A stretch of 64,000 nt of DNA from CAYZJR01 sp964503045 (GTDB lineage: Bacteria > Cyanobacteriota > Vampirovibrionia > Obscuribacterales > Obscuribacteraceae): positions 78,132 through 142,131 of the forward strand of contig CAZCZI010000011.1 in NCBI GenBank assembly GCA_964503045.1, given 5' to 3'. Position 1 is the stretch's first letter. Each line of letters begins with the position of its first letter. The notes below the pieces were generated by a model. The model ran no database searches. It had not been told where the DNA came from and was given only the letters and a program-made list of their open reading frames with translations. The position numbers were made by a program, and so were the translations under genes. Positions 33,750 through 43,627 of the stretch are shown here, piece by piece.

Positions 33750-33891
33750 TTTATCTAACTACCAGCGTCTCCTGACGTTGCCGCCTAATCAGAACAACAT
33801 GATAGCAACCCTGTAAGTGAGATTTTTCATTTCATGGCCGTCGTGCCATGATTAACACGTTGAGCCATTCCACAGTTAACGGTAACAACAC

Positions 33892-35235
33892 TTGTCTTCA
33901 CCCTCAATTCGCCCCCACTTCTGCGCAATCTTCGGAAGCGTTGTGGCCACCTTCGCTTTGAATGGTTGTGGTGGTGACCTCGATCGCGAGTATCGGTTGA
34001 GGTTTTGGGAAAAATATCAATCAGATGGCGAGAAGGCTCTTCTCGATAATCGCTTGGATGCTGCAAAAACGTTATTCAATTCTGCCGTCAGTGAGGCGCA
34101 GTCTCTGCAGGCAAACGATTTCCGCCTGGCGATAAGCTTAGATCGGCTGGCCACAGTCTGTTTGGCTCAAGGAAAGGATGACGAGGCTCAAAAATATCTC
34201 GAGCATGCCGTCAAAGTGTACGAACGCGAGCAAAGTCCTTCGAAAGACTCGCTTACCAGAAAAGAAGTGGTGCGAAGCTATCGTGCGCTCGCAGACATTA
34301 CCACTAAGAAAAAAAAATTCAAGCAAGCTTGCGAGATTTACTCGAAAGCGGTGAACGCATACAGACAGTCGCTCGCACCCGGCACCCTCAAAAGCTCTGA
34401 CTGGTTGCTCAACGAAGATTATGTGAGGTGTCTGTACGGGCTTGCCATCGCATATGATGCACAAGCCGAAAATGGAATTGCTGAAAAGCATTTTGAGCGT
34501 GCATTGCAAGCTGCTGAAGAAAACCAGCTGCCCAAGCCGTTTGTGGAGTCTGTGCAAGCGGACTATGCCAAGTTTTTGCGAAAAACCAATCGCTTGCAAC
34601 AGGCCGATCGCATTGAGGGCATGCTTCGAGAATCAGGTGAAGAGAAACAACAAACTGATCTACTTCGCCAGTGGACAGAGTTGCATGACTCTTCGGTGGC
34701 TGAGGCCGATCGCAAGCAGTGGAATCAAGCGGAAGCTCATTGTCGCAGCGCTTGGCTGATTGCGCGTAAGCTCGGTGAGACCAATATTCACGTGTTGATG
34801 TCGGTGCAGCAGTTGTTGAGAATTTTCTTGCAAGCACGTAATTACGAAGCTGCTTATTCGTTGATTAGTGAGACCAGTCCGCTCGTGAAGACATTTCCCG
34901 ACTCAAAAGAGTTGGATAATTTGATCACCCCGATGGCTAGGTTGCAGGAAACGAAACAAAATTGGTCGGAAGCCATCGAACTCACCGAGCAACGTATCAA
35001 CTTGAGAAAACGCCTGCGTGGATCTGAGAATGAGCATGTGGCCGAGGCTCTTTACGATGCCGCGAAACTCTACTTGAAAGTAGGAAGAATCGACGTCGCT
35101 CAAGCAAGATGCAACGAGGCTATTTCGATTTTGCAGAAAAGCACCGAAAATAAATCCAAAGAACTTGCCGAGGCGAAGGCGCTTCTTGGACAGCTTAAAG
35201 AGGCGGCAGCGGTGCCTCAGCACCCAAAAAACTAA
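33892..35235 (+). CDS. TPR-repeat lipoprotein
   Basis: This 447-residue protein has a lipoprotein signal: hydrophobic AIFGSVVATFALNGC with Cys at about residue 26. At least eight TPR-like helical pairs follow (ALLDNRLDAAKTLFNSAVSE; DDEAQKYLEHAVKVYERE; NGIAEKHFERALQAAEEN). The start is TTG. It is divergent from the response regulator and resembles the TPR genes at 1-2160 and 56735. A terminator follows. It is probably an envelope-attached scaffold; the partner is unknown. Confidence 0.82.
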   Translation: MSSPSIRPHFCAIFGSVVATFALNGCGGDLDREYRLRFWEKYQSDGEKALLDNRLDAAKTLFNSAVSEAQSLQANDFRLAISLDRLATVCLAQGKDDEAQKYLEHAVKVYEREQSPSKDSLTRKEVVRSYRALADITTKKKKFKQACEIYSKAVNAYRQSLAPGTLKSSDWLLNEDYVRCLYGLAIAYDAQAENGIAEKHFERALQAAEENQLPKPFVESVQADYAKFLRKTNRLQQADRIEGMLRESGEEKQQTDLLRQWTELHDSSVAEADRKQWNQAEAHCRSAWLIARKLGETNIHVLMSVQQLLRIFLQARNYEAAYSLISETSPLVKTFPDSKELDNLITPMARLQETKQNWSEAIELTEQRINLRKRLRGSENEHVAEALYDAAKLYLKVGRIDVAQARCNEAISILQKSTENKSKELAEAKALLGQLKEAAAVPQHPKN

Positions 35236-35240
35236 CTACC

Positions 35241-35276
35241 CGGCAGAGGTCAGGTGCTCTGCCGAGTCTTTAGTTT
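35241..35276 (+). terminator. Rho-independent terminator of the TPR lipoprotein gene
   Basis: The perfect 8-bp stem CGGCAGAG/CTCTGCCG with an 8-nt loop is followed by AGTCTTTAGTTTT, 6 bp after the stop codon. Confidence 0.75.
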
Positions 35277-35431
35277 TGATGGCATCTCCCCTCGATTTGC
35301 CACTTGCTTAAGGGTTGCATTGCTTGCTGACGATGAGTATAGATTGCGGATCTGAACAAATCCTGAAATTTAGAATGTTCAGGTCGGACCTTCCATGAAA
35401 AAGGGAATAGCCGCAAAGGTCTAAACGGCAC

Positions 35432-36883
35432 CTATTTGGCAGGCACTCGGAACCAAAAAGTGCTTCCTTCACCAACCTTGCTTCTAACGCCTATCTCACC
35501 ACCGTGGCCAACTACGATCCATTTGCAAATGGCCAGCCCCAAACCAGTGCCACCGCTTTTGGATTCTTTTGTTCCGGCCTGCTGAAATCTGTCAAAGATC
35601 TTGTCTGTCAAATCTGCCGGAATTCCCGGCCCGCGATCGATCACTCTAACCTCTTTATATGCGTCATTTGTTTCATCACATTCCAAGGCAATCTCGCTGC
35701 CTTCAGGAGAAAACTTGATTGCATTGGACAGGAGGTTTACCAAAACTTGTATTATCCGGTCGCTGTCGCCGTTTATGGTGGCGTCGGTCTCTTGAGCCTT
35801 GAAAGTGATTTGTCGCGAGTCTGCATAGGCTCGCACCGCATCTAGTGCTGACTCGAAAACGTCGGCAACTTCAATTGATGATCTGAAGATCTCCAACTTT
35901 CCTGCTTCCATCCTTTCGACATCAAGCAGATCGTTGATTAGTCGAATGAGCCGATTGACGTTTGATTCGGCAACTACTGTTTCCTTTTTCGCGTCATCAG
36001 GTAGTCCTCCGAGAGCGCCCACGGACAGGAGTGCGAGCGATGCTTGCACAGACATGAGCGGACTTCTCAAATCGTGGCTGACCATAGAGACGAGCTCTTG
36101 CTTGTGGCGCGCTGCCTCGGAGAGTTGATGCGCCATATCGTGGAAGACTGAGTCTAAGTGGGCGATTTCGTCGGTTCCGCCAACTAGCGGATTGAGCGGC
36201 TCTTTCTTGACCAGTTTCGATGTGTTTTGCATTAACACTTGCAGTCTTTCTGTAATGCCTTTGTTGATTAACAGCGCCAGAGCAACAGCTAGTGCAATAT
36301 TCACGGCGATACCACCGAAGAGGCAGGCAATGATAAGCTGGCGTGAACGAGCTTGCGCATAAGGTGACGATTCTTCAATTTTCTTTTCTTCGTGGACGAA
36401 TTTGTGAACTTCCGTAATTAAGTCATTGACGCGCATTTGAAGCACCCTTCTGCCGCTGGATGCAGCTGTCAATGAGAATTGGTGGTTGGTGTCTTCCACC
36501 ATTTGGCGTGACTCGCGCAACATTCCGTATGCGCTGTAGCCCGCAGCTTCTACGTGCTTAAAAGCCTCTGCCTGACTGGGATCGCAAGATACCAAGATTT
36601 CCAGCGATCGAATCATCTGAGGAATCTGTACGCTAATCTTTTCGAATGACTGACTGTACTTCTCGTTTCTTGTAAGTGCATAGTTCATGATGGCCATGCT
36701 GCCGTCATAAAAGACTTTGATCAAGTTGTTCGAATCGGCAATGATTGCCTTGGAATGTCCTTCTCGCCAAGTCTCGTACTCTGCTTGTTTGAGCAATCCA
36801 ATGAGGACGGACACAAATGCCAGTTCGAAAAAAACTGGAATCATAACTACGATTAGTGCTTTGTGCGAAAGCTTGAGATGCAT
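35432..36883 (-). CDS. Sensor histidine kinase, complete
   Basis: This 483-residue kinase has TM1 at about 9-31, a helical extracytoplasmic sensor at 32-180 (CHASE3-like in appearance), TM2 at 184-206 and HAMP (PLVGGTDEIAHLDSVF). His270 lies in MVSHDLRSPL. The N-box VLVNLLSNAIKF, G1 IDRGPGIP, F-box FDRFQQAG and G2 GTGLGLAICKWIV are intact. Its linker and H-box region are close in style to both types of split kinase at 16934-22760. It follows the STAS gene by 32 bp in one operon. Confidence 0.94.
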   Translation of the reverse strand: MHLKLSHKALIVVMIPVFFELAFVSVLIGLLKQAEYETWREGHSKAIIADSNNLIKVFYDGSMAIMNYALTRNEKYSQSFEKISVQIPQMIRSLEILVSCDPSQAEAFKHVEAAGYSAYGMLRESRQMVEDTNHQFSLTAASSGRRVLQMRVNDLITEVHKFVHEEKKIEESSPYAQARSRQLIIACLFGGIAVNIALAVALALLINKGITERLQVLMQNTSKLVKKEPLNPLVGGTDEIAHLDSVFHDMAHQLSEAARHKQELVSMVSHDLRSPLMSVQASLALLSVGALGGLPDDAKKETVVAESNVNRLIRLINDLLDVERMEAGKLEIFRSSIEVADVFESALDAVRAYADSRQITFKAQETDATINGDSDRIIQVLVNLLSNAIKFSPEGSEIALECDETNDAYKEVRVIDRGPGIPADLTDKIFDRFQQAGTKESKSGGTGLGLAICKWIVVGHGGEIGVRSKVGEGSTFWFRVPAK

Positions 36884-36915
36884 AGTATTCCACTACGAAC
36901 TCAGTCGAGTTGTTG

Positions 36916-37227
36916 TTAGCAGGTTGGACCTGTTTGCGGTCCGGGACCACCGCAGGCGCGCATCAAGCTGTCGATGTGAGCGACTTTGAACACTTTGTAG
37001 ATCGTGGGTGGAACATTTGTGAATCTTACCCTGGACTTGGTGGAATCTGCTCTCAAAAGCAACTCTTCAAGCCATTCAAGACCGTCGACTGAAATGAATG
37101 TGCAGTCGGTGAAATCGAGGGTGAGGTCATGGGTTCCTGAAGCTAATATGCGGTCGGCTAAGTCAATGCCTCGTTCGAGAGGTCCTTGAATCTTGTGTAT
37201 TTCGACCTGTTTTGAATCAGCGGACAT
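36916..37227 (-). CDS. STAS-domain protein (anti-sigma-factor-antagonist-like)
   Basis: This 103-residue protein covers a single STAS domain. The strand-loop LTLDFTDCTFISVDGLEWL matches the SpoIIAA/RsbV pattern, with Ser at the usual phosphorylatable loop position. A C-terminal strand and helix follow (RVRFTNVPPTIYKVFKV). The family binds kinases or anti-sigma factors in partner switching. GGAG lies 7 nt before the ATG. It is followed by the histidine kinase, so it may modulate that kinase's signalling (inference). No anti-sigma kinase is nearby. Confidence 0.85.
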   Translation of the reverse strand: MSADSKQVEIHKIQGPLERGIDLADRILASGTHDLTLDFTDCTFISVDGLEWLEELLLRADSTKSRVRFTNVPPTIYKVFKVAHIDSLMRACGGPGPQTGPTC

Positions 37228-37249
37228 TGGTTTACTCCAGATTGTGTGG

Positions 37250-39871
37250 CTATGGACGTTCTCGCGGTGGGTAGGTCTTGATGAAGATTTCGACCATTTC
37301 GTTGACCATCGGGTAGCTTGGGTTTGTCTTCAAGCTCATGTCTAGGAAGGAATCCTTGACGAGATCAGGTAACGCTGCATCGAGGTCTTCACGTTTGATT
37401 CCAAGCTCTGAGATGCTCGTGGGTTGGCCTACTTGTTTGGCGAGGTCGTAGATGGCCCGTCTCAAGGCTAGTGCACCGCGCTGGGTTTCGTTGAGATCGC
37501 TGTTGGGTGTGCCGTCATCTACAATTCCGAGGAACTGTGCTGCACGTGCATATTTCTTGTCGGCGATCCAAATCGGATAGTTGGAAACTGCCACGAACTT
37601 TGTCGGAATGCGTGAATTGTATTCGAGGGTCGAGAGCAAGAAGACAGAGTTTGCTCTGCCGTGAGGAATGTCGAAGCGTGCTCCGAAAGCGTGAGCCAGC
37701 GCATGGTTCATACCGACTGAAGCATTGCCTATAGCCATGCCGGCAAGGCAGGCTGCATTGTGCAATTTGTGGCGCCAGAGAATGTTGTTTGGATTCTTGA
37801 GGGCTTCCGGAAGAGCTTCCACTATCAGGCGCATGGCTTCAAGCGCCAATCCATCGGTGTAGTCGGAGGCGAATGATGAAACAAGCGCTTCCAGGGCGTG
37901 AGTGAGGGCGTCAAATGCGGTGTCACGCGTAATATCTGCCGGCAGCGACTTCGTCAAATTGGCATCGATAATGGCAACGTTTGGCATCAAGCATTCGTCG
38001 ACAAGCGAGAGCTTTTTGTGTTCGTCGTTATCTTTGAGAACGGCAAACGGTGTGACTTCCGAGCCGGTGCCTGATGTGGTTGGAATGGCCACGAGCTGCA
38101 ATTTCATGTCTTTGGGAAACTCAACTATACGATGGTTGAAGTCCAAGAAAGTAATCGCTGCTTCTTGCAGTGAAAGTGATGGAAACTCGTAGCACAACCG
38201 AATCACTTTGGCCGCATCCAACACCGAGCCGCCACCAAGCGCGATGATCGTATCGGGTGGGCTTTGGCGCATGGCTTGAGTGGCGCGTTGAATCGTTTTC
38301 CAATCCGGCTCTGCGCCGATGTCGCTGAAAACATCAACGTGGCAATCGGGTGGAAGTTTCTCCAATACTGTCGAGAGGTGTCCGCGCCGAGAAGCCGATC
38401 TGGAAGTGACGATGAAGGCGCTCTTGGTCTTGAGACCGCGCAGATGCTCGATGCTTCCCGGGTTGATGTAGATGTTCTTGGTGGTTTGGAACGTGATTGT
38501 ATAGTTCTTGCGGCGCGGAACCCGTTTGTAGTTTATTAAGTTCTTGATGCCGACGTTGTCTGTGGTGATGTTGCCGCCGCCGGTTCCGCAGCCGAAACTG
38601 AGGGTGGTGTTGAGGTTGTTGTAGACCCCGCCCAGTCCGCCCATCGATGTCGGGCAGTTGACGATAATGCGGCCGGCGTTGATGGCGGTGGAAAACTGTT
38701 CGATTACATCTTCGTCTTCCGCGAAGATACCGGACGTGTGTCCCGTGCCGCCGGCGTAGTTGACGTCTAGTGCGCGGTTGATGCCTTCTTGGACGGTATC
38801 GACCGTGACAAACCCCAAAACCGGCATCAACTTTTCGACGGCGAGCTTGTGATAGCGCAACTCGCCTTCAAGTGGACACAACAGTATCTTCGTGCCGGGT
38901 GGAACCTCGAATCCCGACTTCTCCGCAATGAGTGCTGCGGGCTGCCCGACCAGTTTGTAGTTCATTCCACCGGTGCGCGCGTCGATAACCGTGTCGGAAA
39001 CTTTTTGCACTTCGTCGGCAGAGCAGACGTGGCAACCAAGACGTTTCAGTTCTGAAAGCAGATTGTCGGCGATGGCGTTGTCTATAACGAGAGTCTGTTC
39101 TGACGGGCATTCCGTGCCGTTGTCGAAAGTTTTGGAGATAATGATATCCATTGCGGCCGAGTTGATGTCGGCCGATTTGTGCACGTAAACGGGAGTATTG
39201 CCCGGACCCACGCCCAATGCTGGTTTGCCTGAGCTGTAGGCGGCTCTGACCATGTTGGTTCCGCCGGTTGCAAAAATCAGGTCGACTTCCGGGTGCGTCA
39301 TCATCAACTCGGTTTCTCTGCGAAGTCTGGGCGACTTCTCGACCCATGTGATGAAACCCTTGGGCGCACCGGCTTTCACTGCCGCATCATAAAGAATTTT
39401 GGCGGTCAAATTGCTTGAATCTGCAGCCATCAAGTGCGGGCTGAAGATAATGGTGTTGCGTGTTTTAGCGCAAGCAATGCTTTTGAAAATGACAGTTGAG
39501 GTTGGGTTGGTGACTGGTGCCAGACCCAAGATAACCCCTATCGGTTCGGCAATCTCCACCATGTTCTCTTCAGGAAACTCTCGAACCACACCAACTGTTC
39601 GTTTGTCTTTGATTTGGTTGTATTGAAATTCCGATGCCACCAAGTTTTTGAGTAGTTTGTCTTCCATCAGCCCCATGCGTGTTTCTTCGTGGGCCGACTT
39701 GGCGAAGAGCGCCGAATTTTCGACGGCGGCGATGGTCATCGCTTTGACGATTTTATCGACTTGCTCTTGCGAGTATTGCGTGAAAACTGCTGCTGCAAGC
39801 CTTGCTTGTCTAACCAGGTGATTCACTCGATCGGCAAGTGCTGCATCTTGATCTTTTATCGACGTTACCAT
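37250..39871 (-). CDS. adhE: Bifunctional acetaldehyde-CoA/alcohol dehydrogenase
   Basis: This 873-residue enzyme converts acetyl-CoA to acetaldehyde and then to ethanol, re-oxidising NADH during fermentation. The N-terminal aldehyde dehydrogenase has the catalytic Cys in FDNGTECPSEQT (about residue 250). The C-terminal iron-dependent alcohol dehydrogenase starts near 455, with GGGSVLDAAKV, TTSGTGSEVTPF, the iron-binding DAFDALTHALEALVSS and HALAHAFGARFDIPHG. Length and fusion are normal for AdhE, which forms spirosomes. GAGGA precedes the ATG. It indicates an anaerobic or microaerobic lifestyle. Confidence 0.97.
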   Translation of the reverse strand: MVTSIKDQDAALADRVNHLVRQARLAAAVFTQYSQEQVDKIVKAMTIAAVENSALFAKSAHEETRMGLMEDKLLKNLVASEFQYNQIKDKRTVGVVREFPEENMVEIAEPIGVILGLAPVTNPTSTVIFKSIACAKTRNTIIFSPHLMAADSSNLTAKILYDAAVKAGAPKGFITWVEKSPRLRRETELMMTHPEVDLIFATGGTNMVRAAYSSGKPALGVGPGNTPVYVHKSADINSAAMDIIISKTFDNGTECPSEQTLVIDNAIADNLLSELKRLGCHVCSADEVQKVSDTVIDARTGGMNYKLVGQPAALIAEKSGFEVPPGTKILLCPLEGELRYHKLAVEKLMPVLGFVTVDTVQEGINRALDVNYAGGTGHTSGIFAEDEDVIEQFSTAINAGRIIVNCPTSMGGLGGVYNNLNTTLSFGCGTGGGNITTDNVGIKNLINYKRVPRRKNYTITFQTTKNIYINPGSIEHLRGLKTKSAFIVTSRSASRRGHLSTVLEKLPPDCHVDVFSDIGAEPDWKTIQRATQAMRQSPPDTIIALGGGSVLDAAKVIRLCYEFPSLSLQEAAITFLDFNHRIVEFPKDMKLQLVAIPTTSGTGSEVTPFAVLKDNDEHKKLSLVDECLMPNVAIIDANLTKSLPADITRDTAFDALTHALEALVSSFASDYTDGLALEAMRLIVEALPEALKNPNNILWRHKLHNAACLAGMAIGNASVGMNHALAHAFGARFDIPHGRANSVFLLSTLEYNSRIPTKFVAVSNYPIWIADKKYARAAQFLGIVDDGTPNSDLNETQRGALALRRAIYDLAKQVGQPTSISELGIKREDLDAALPDLVKDSFLDMSLKTNPSYPMVNEMVEIFIKTYPPRERP

Positions 39872-40314
39872 CGCTTATCGGTCCTCGACTCTAACTACAT
39901 TAAAGTGTGACGCATTGACAGAGCGAATTGCCACCGCCGACGCGAGATTTGTATTGAAAATTGGCTCAAGGTTCAAGAGATTCCTTGGGGATGAACATCG
40001 GAATCTGCAATCTGCAACAAGAGGCAGTGCTTGTCAGTATCCCCCGAGGTTCCTTCCTCGCCGAGATTTGGCGCTTATCAAGTGTACGCCAAAACGATAT
40101 ATAGAAGGGGTTTGGACAGGCTACCTTGAGTAAAGATAATGTTGAGTTTCTGCATGAAACATTGCGAACTCTTTCAAATCTTCTGAAACTAGCTGGAATA
40201 AGGGTGGGGCAACCACGTAATTTACCCCTTTGATTGTAAAGGAGATCTGAATAGAATACCTTTTGGCTGTTGTTATAAATGAACAGCTAGCCCGGTGAGG
40301 GCGAAGGCAGTGGT
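39872..40314. other. Intergenic region between adhE and the large TPR gene, with possible promoter
   Basis: No convincing gene is present. An imperfect inverted sequence (TTTGGCGCTTATC...GTACGCCAAAA) lies near 40065-40095. A candidate promoter is TTGATT at 40230-40235 with TAGAAT at 40252-40257 (16-bp spacing), facing the TPR gene. Confidence 0.4.
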
Positions 40315-43300
40315 GTGGTACAGGCGAAAGAGTTGACCTCAAACGGCAGACACCGGGATCTTTGTGTGTCTGGCTTTGCGCTAGCGGCATTGTCAATTGT
40401 AGGGGGCGGCGTCTCGGCTCTATCTGTGAGTTTGACGCTCGGTGTCTCCTGCGTGCAATCGGCGCAAGCAGCTGATTTTAGCCATGTGAAGCATGTGTTC
40501 GTCCCGCCATCGAGAATTCCTCGTCGCTTCGATTACGAGTCGCAAGGCGGCGGACGCGAAGCCACCTATTACGATTCAGCACCGACTGCGGAGTACATAC
40601 CGCCGGTTCCGTCTTCTTCTTCTTCCAAACCTGGCAAGTACGGCATGGTTCCACCGCCGCCACCGGTGACACCTAGTTTGTTGCCGTCCAGTCTCAAAGT
40701 TCCACCACCTCCACCGGCACCGTCAATCATTCGATCAAGCTCTAGCTCTGGCTCTAACTCTTCGTTTGGAGCACCTCAGCGCAACTCGTGGACATCGACC
40801 GTCCAAACAACGGACAGACCTGCATCTGCCAATGCGCCGACAGCCAACGTGGTTTTGGATCGTGCTCAACAGAAGGTGGAGTCTCTGATTCAGCAAGGCA
40901 AATTGACTGAAGCACAAGACCTCGTGAAGCAGTACATGCAGGCTTTTCCGAAAGACAGGCAATTGGCTTCGCAGATGGTCAGAGCCACTGTCGAGAAGGC
41001 GAAGGGGTTGCTTGCCGAAGGCGATGCAGACGGCGCTGCGAAGCAAGCGCGTGAGGCTTTATATATTGATGGTTCAAACCAGGCTGCCACATCAGTGTTG
41101 GCTCAGGCTTTGACCAAGAGCGGCACCGATCCGAAGTCTGTGGCTTCGCGCATCAAAGCGGGTGATTCTCTGGTGGCGCAAGGGCGCAATGCCGAAGCGG
41201 AAGTGGAGTATCGTGCGGCCATCAAAATCAAATCGACGGAAGAAGGGCATGTCGGTTTGGGAAATGTTCTCTTCAAGCAAAACAAACGAGATCTGGCTAA
41301 AGCCGAGTATCAAAAAGCGCTGGAGCTCAACCCGGATTCACCGGTTGCACTGAGACAAATGGGAATCGTTCGGCTGGCAACCAATGATGTAGTTGGTGCC
41401 AACGCAAATTTGACGCGCGCCTTGGTGATTGATCCCACCGATAAAGTTGCCGGAAAAAGTTTGCTTGAACTTTGGCAAAGACAAGTTTCACGCAACCCTA
41501 AAGACGCCAATGCCCATCTGGGTTTGGCTAGAGCGTATCAGCTGACAGGCGACCTGAAATCTGCTCAGGCGTCGTATCGAACTGTTGTTCACGTCGACCC
41601 CAACCATCCAAACCTTCCTGCAGCACGTCAAAGCTTTAAGTTGGCTTTGGCAAGACAGGAAGCGGTCAAGTCTTACGAGGCGGCGAAAGTCCTGGAGTCG
41701 CACGGTGCCATAAAGGATGCCTACGATCGCATGATTGAAGCGGTTGGACTGTTTCCCGCCGAAATGAACTATCGACTGTATCAGGCCCAGCTGGCTGAAA
41801 AGCTCGGAATGATTCAACAAGCGCATGACTATTATGTGTTTATCCTGCGCGAAGATCCCAAAAATCTGTTGGCTGCTCAGCGACTGAAAGCGCTGCCTCA
41901 AGTAGGTGCAAACGGTCAGCCGGTTGCGATGATGGCAACTGCCGGCAGTCTTGCTCAATTACAGCAGCAAGCCCCATCTCAACTTTTGGAAGCGCCTCCG
42001 GCGCAGACCATCGCCCCACCGCCGGTGGTGGCTGGGCTTGGTGGGGGCGGCGTGAGCGCACCGACTGGAAAAATCTCCACTGATACCAATGTCAATTCGA
42101 TTGCCGGATTCCTCGGGCAGCTTCGCAACTTTTCGCTCGTTCAGCAGCAACAAGTGAAAACGGTTGAAGACACCGCCCACAGTGCAATCAAAGATTTGAC
42201 TGCGGCATTAAATCCGAATGCCGCGCCACCTGCATCCGCTGCATCTGCAGCTACCGCAAGTGCGGCATCTGTTGATGTCCCACCCATAAACATTCCAGGG
42301 TTGGGAACTATTGCAGGACTCGGCGGCAGCACCACTGCATCTTCGGCGCCTCAAGCTTCGGCATCATCATCTTCATCTTCTTCAGCGCCTTCGATGACCG
42401 GACTTGCGCTTGCACCGTTGCTCAATGGCAGCGACAAGGGAGCATTGGCGTCGCTCGGGGCGCAGGCGGCACCGGCATTGATGAGCGGTAAGTTGGATAA
42501 GCTCAATCAAGGCGATATCGACAACATCTACTCGCTTTTGAAAGGTCCGATTGGCAAAAAGTTGGGCGTCAAGACGGCGCCACCGGCGGCGGTGAACTCC
42601 TCGAGCGAGACACCACCCACGGCACCAGGTCCTGCCGCTGCGCTGACCGTGACACCGGATCAGCTCCAGTTCGCAATGCAAAAGCTAGGCAGTCTGGAAG
42701 CGCGCAACAACGAATTGCAGGCGCAACTCACCAAGGCGCATCAAGCGATTCAAGAGTTGAAATCGTCTCCTAACTTCATGATGGGACCGGCTCCGACGAC
42801 GCCGACTCCAAGCTTCATGACCAGCAATGCAACCGCAGCTCCTAACCTTTCGAGCAACCCCTTGGTTCCACCTGGGAGCGTTTCAATAACGCCGACTGGA
42901 CCTATTCCAATGATTCCGGCTGCCCAAAGCAAAATCTTCGTTCCTGGAAGCTCTGCCAACTCATTGGCTGGGGTAGCACAACCGGTGTTCCAAACAGAAA
43001 CTCCGCGCTATGCCACACCATCAGACTTGCCTGAACCGGCGCCGACTCCTAACGCACCGGCAACTCCGCCGAATCTTTCGGTCAACCCGAACTTGCAGTC
43101 TATGCAGTCTTGGCCGGCTGGCGTAGTGAAACTGGAATTGGAAGGCGTCAATGCATCGATGACCGACATCAAACTCAAAGTGGTTTTGCGCAACGAGCAA
43201 AATCAGGTGTTGACGATTCCATCATCGGCTCAAGCCGTGGTGCGCATGTCCGGGCGTCCCGATCGCAAGGCGAAAGTAAGCTTCCCTTCCGATTCGATAC

Positions 43301-43437
43301 CTGCACATGGTGAAGTTCGCGGCGTAATCAAAGTTTCCGGGCACGATTTGAACCCGTCTGCAGATGTGTTCATCCCTCTGACCACGGCAAGCGGCAGCAA
43401 TGAGATTCATCTGACGGTTCCGATTTCATCGCTGTAA
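40315..43437 (+). CDS. Large secreted TPR protein with low-complexity linkers and C-terminal beta-sandwich-like domain
   Basis: This 1040-residue protein has GTG start with GAAGG upstream. A signal peptide covers about residues 20-52 (ALAALSIVGGGVSALSV...AQAA). A Pro/Ser-rich stretch lies at 80-150, and TPR units from about 170 to 520 (AEVEYRAAIKIKSTEEGHVG; AKAEYQKALELNPDSPVALR). Ala/Ser/Pro-rich linkers follow, then a short coiled coil near 790. The last 100 residues look beta-rich (LELEGVNASMTDIKLKVVLR). It may be an envelope scaffold. It precedes three smaller TPR genes on the same strand. Confidence 0.82.
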   Translation: MVQAKELTSNGRHRDLCVSGFALAALSIVGGGVSALSVSLTLGVSCVQSAQAADFSHVKHVFVPPSRIPRRFDYESQGGGREATYYDSAPTAEYIPPVPSSSSSKPGKYGMVPPPPPVTPSLLPSSLKVPPPPPAPSIIRSSSSSGSNSSFGAPQRNSWTSTVQTTDRPASANAPTANVVLDRAQQKVESLIQQGKLTEAQDLVKQYMQAFPKDRQLASQMVRATVEKAKGLLAEGDADGAAKQAREALYIDGSNQAATSVLAQALTKSGTDPKSVASRIKAGDSLVAQGRNAEAEVEYRAAIKIKSTEEGHVGLGNVLFKQNKRDLAKAEYQKALELNPDSPVALRQMGIVRLATNDVVGANANLTRALVIDPTDKVAGKSLLELWQRQVSRNPKDANAHLGLARAYQLTGDLKSAQASYRTVVHVDPNHPNLPAARQSFKLALARQEAVKSYEAAKVLESHGAIKDAYDRMIEAVGLFPAEMNYRLYQAQLAEKLGMIQQAHDYYVFILREDPKNLLAAQRLKALPQVGANGQPVAMMATAGSLAQLQQQAPSQLLEAPPAQTIAPPPVVAGLGGGGVSAPTGKISTDTNVNSIAGFLGQLRNFSLVQQQQVKTVEDTAHSAIKDLTAALNPNAAPPASAASAATASAASVDVPPINIPGLGTIAGLGGSTTASSAPQASASSSSSSSAPSMTGLALAPLLNGSDKGALASLGAQAAPALMSGKLDKLNQGDIDNIYSLLKGPIGKKLGVKTAPPAAVNSSSETPPTAPGPAAALTVTPDQLQFAMQKLGSLEARNNELQAQLTKAHQAIQELKSSPNFMMGPAPTTPTPSFMTSNATAAPNLSSNPLVPPGSVSITPTGPIPMIPAAQSKIFVPGSSANSLAGVAQPVFQTETPRYATPSDLPEPAPTPNAPATPPNLSVNPNLQSMQSWPAGVVKLELEGVNASMTDIKLKVVLRNEQNQVLTIPSSAQAVVRMSGRPDRKAKVSFPSDSIPAHGEVRGVIKVSGHDLNPSADVFIPLTTASGSNEIHLTVPISSL

Positions 43438-43627
43438 TTGCGCCTGTTCAACGCGAACGTTACAAAAAATTCTAGCGTGTACCTATAGCTACCGACTGTG
43501 TGCTATCTAACGATGTTCTGGGGTTTTCACCAGTGTATGGCGTGCGCGTGCACGCCATAATGACATAGCGAGAGAACTACCTAGTACGCAAGGCAAAGTC
43601 AGTCGGTCGGGTTAATTGGAGTCGTCG

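Noticed and set aside
39915..40133. 72-residue open frame between adhE and the TPR gene
   Set aside because: No ribosome-binding site, no domain and mixed composition; more likely chance in a regulatory gap.
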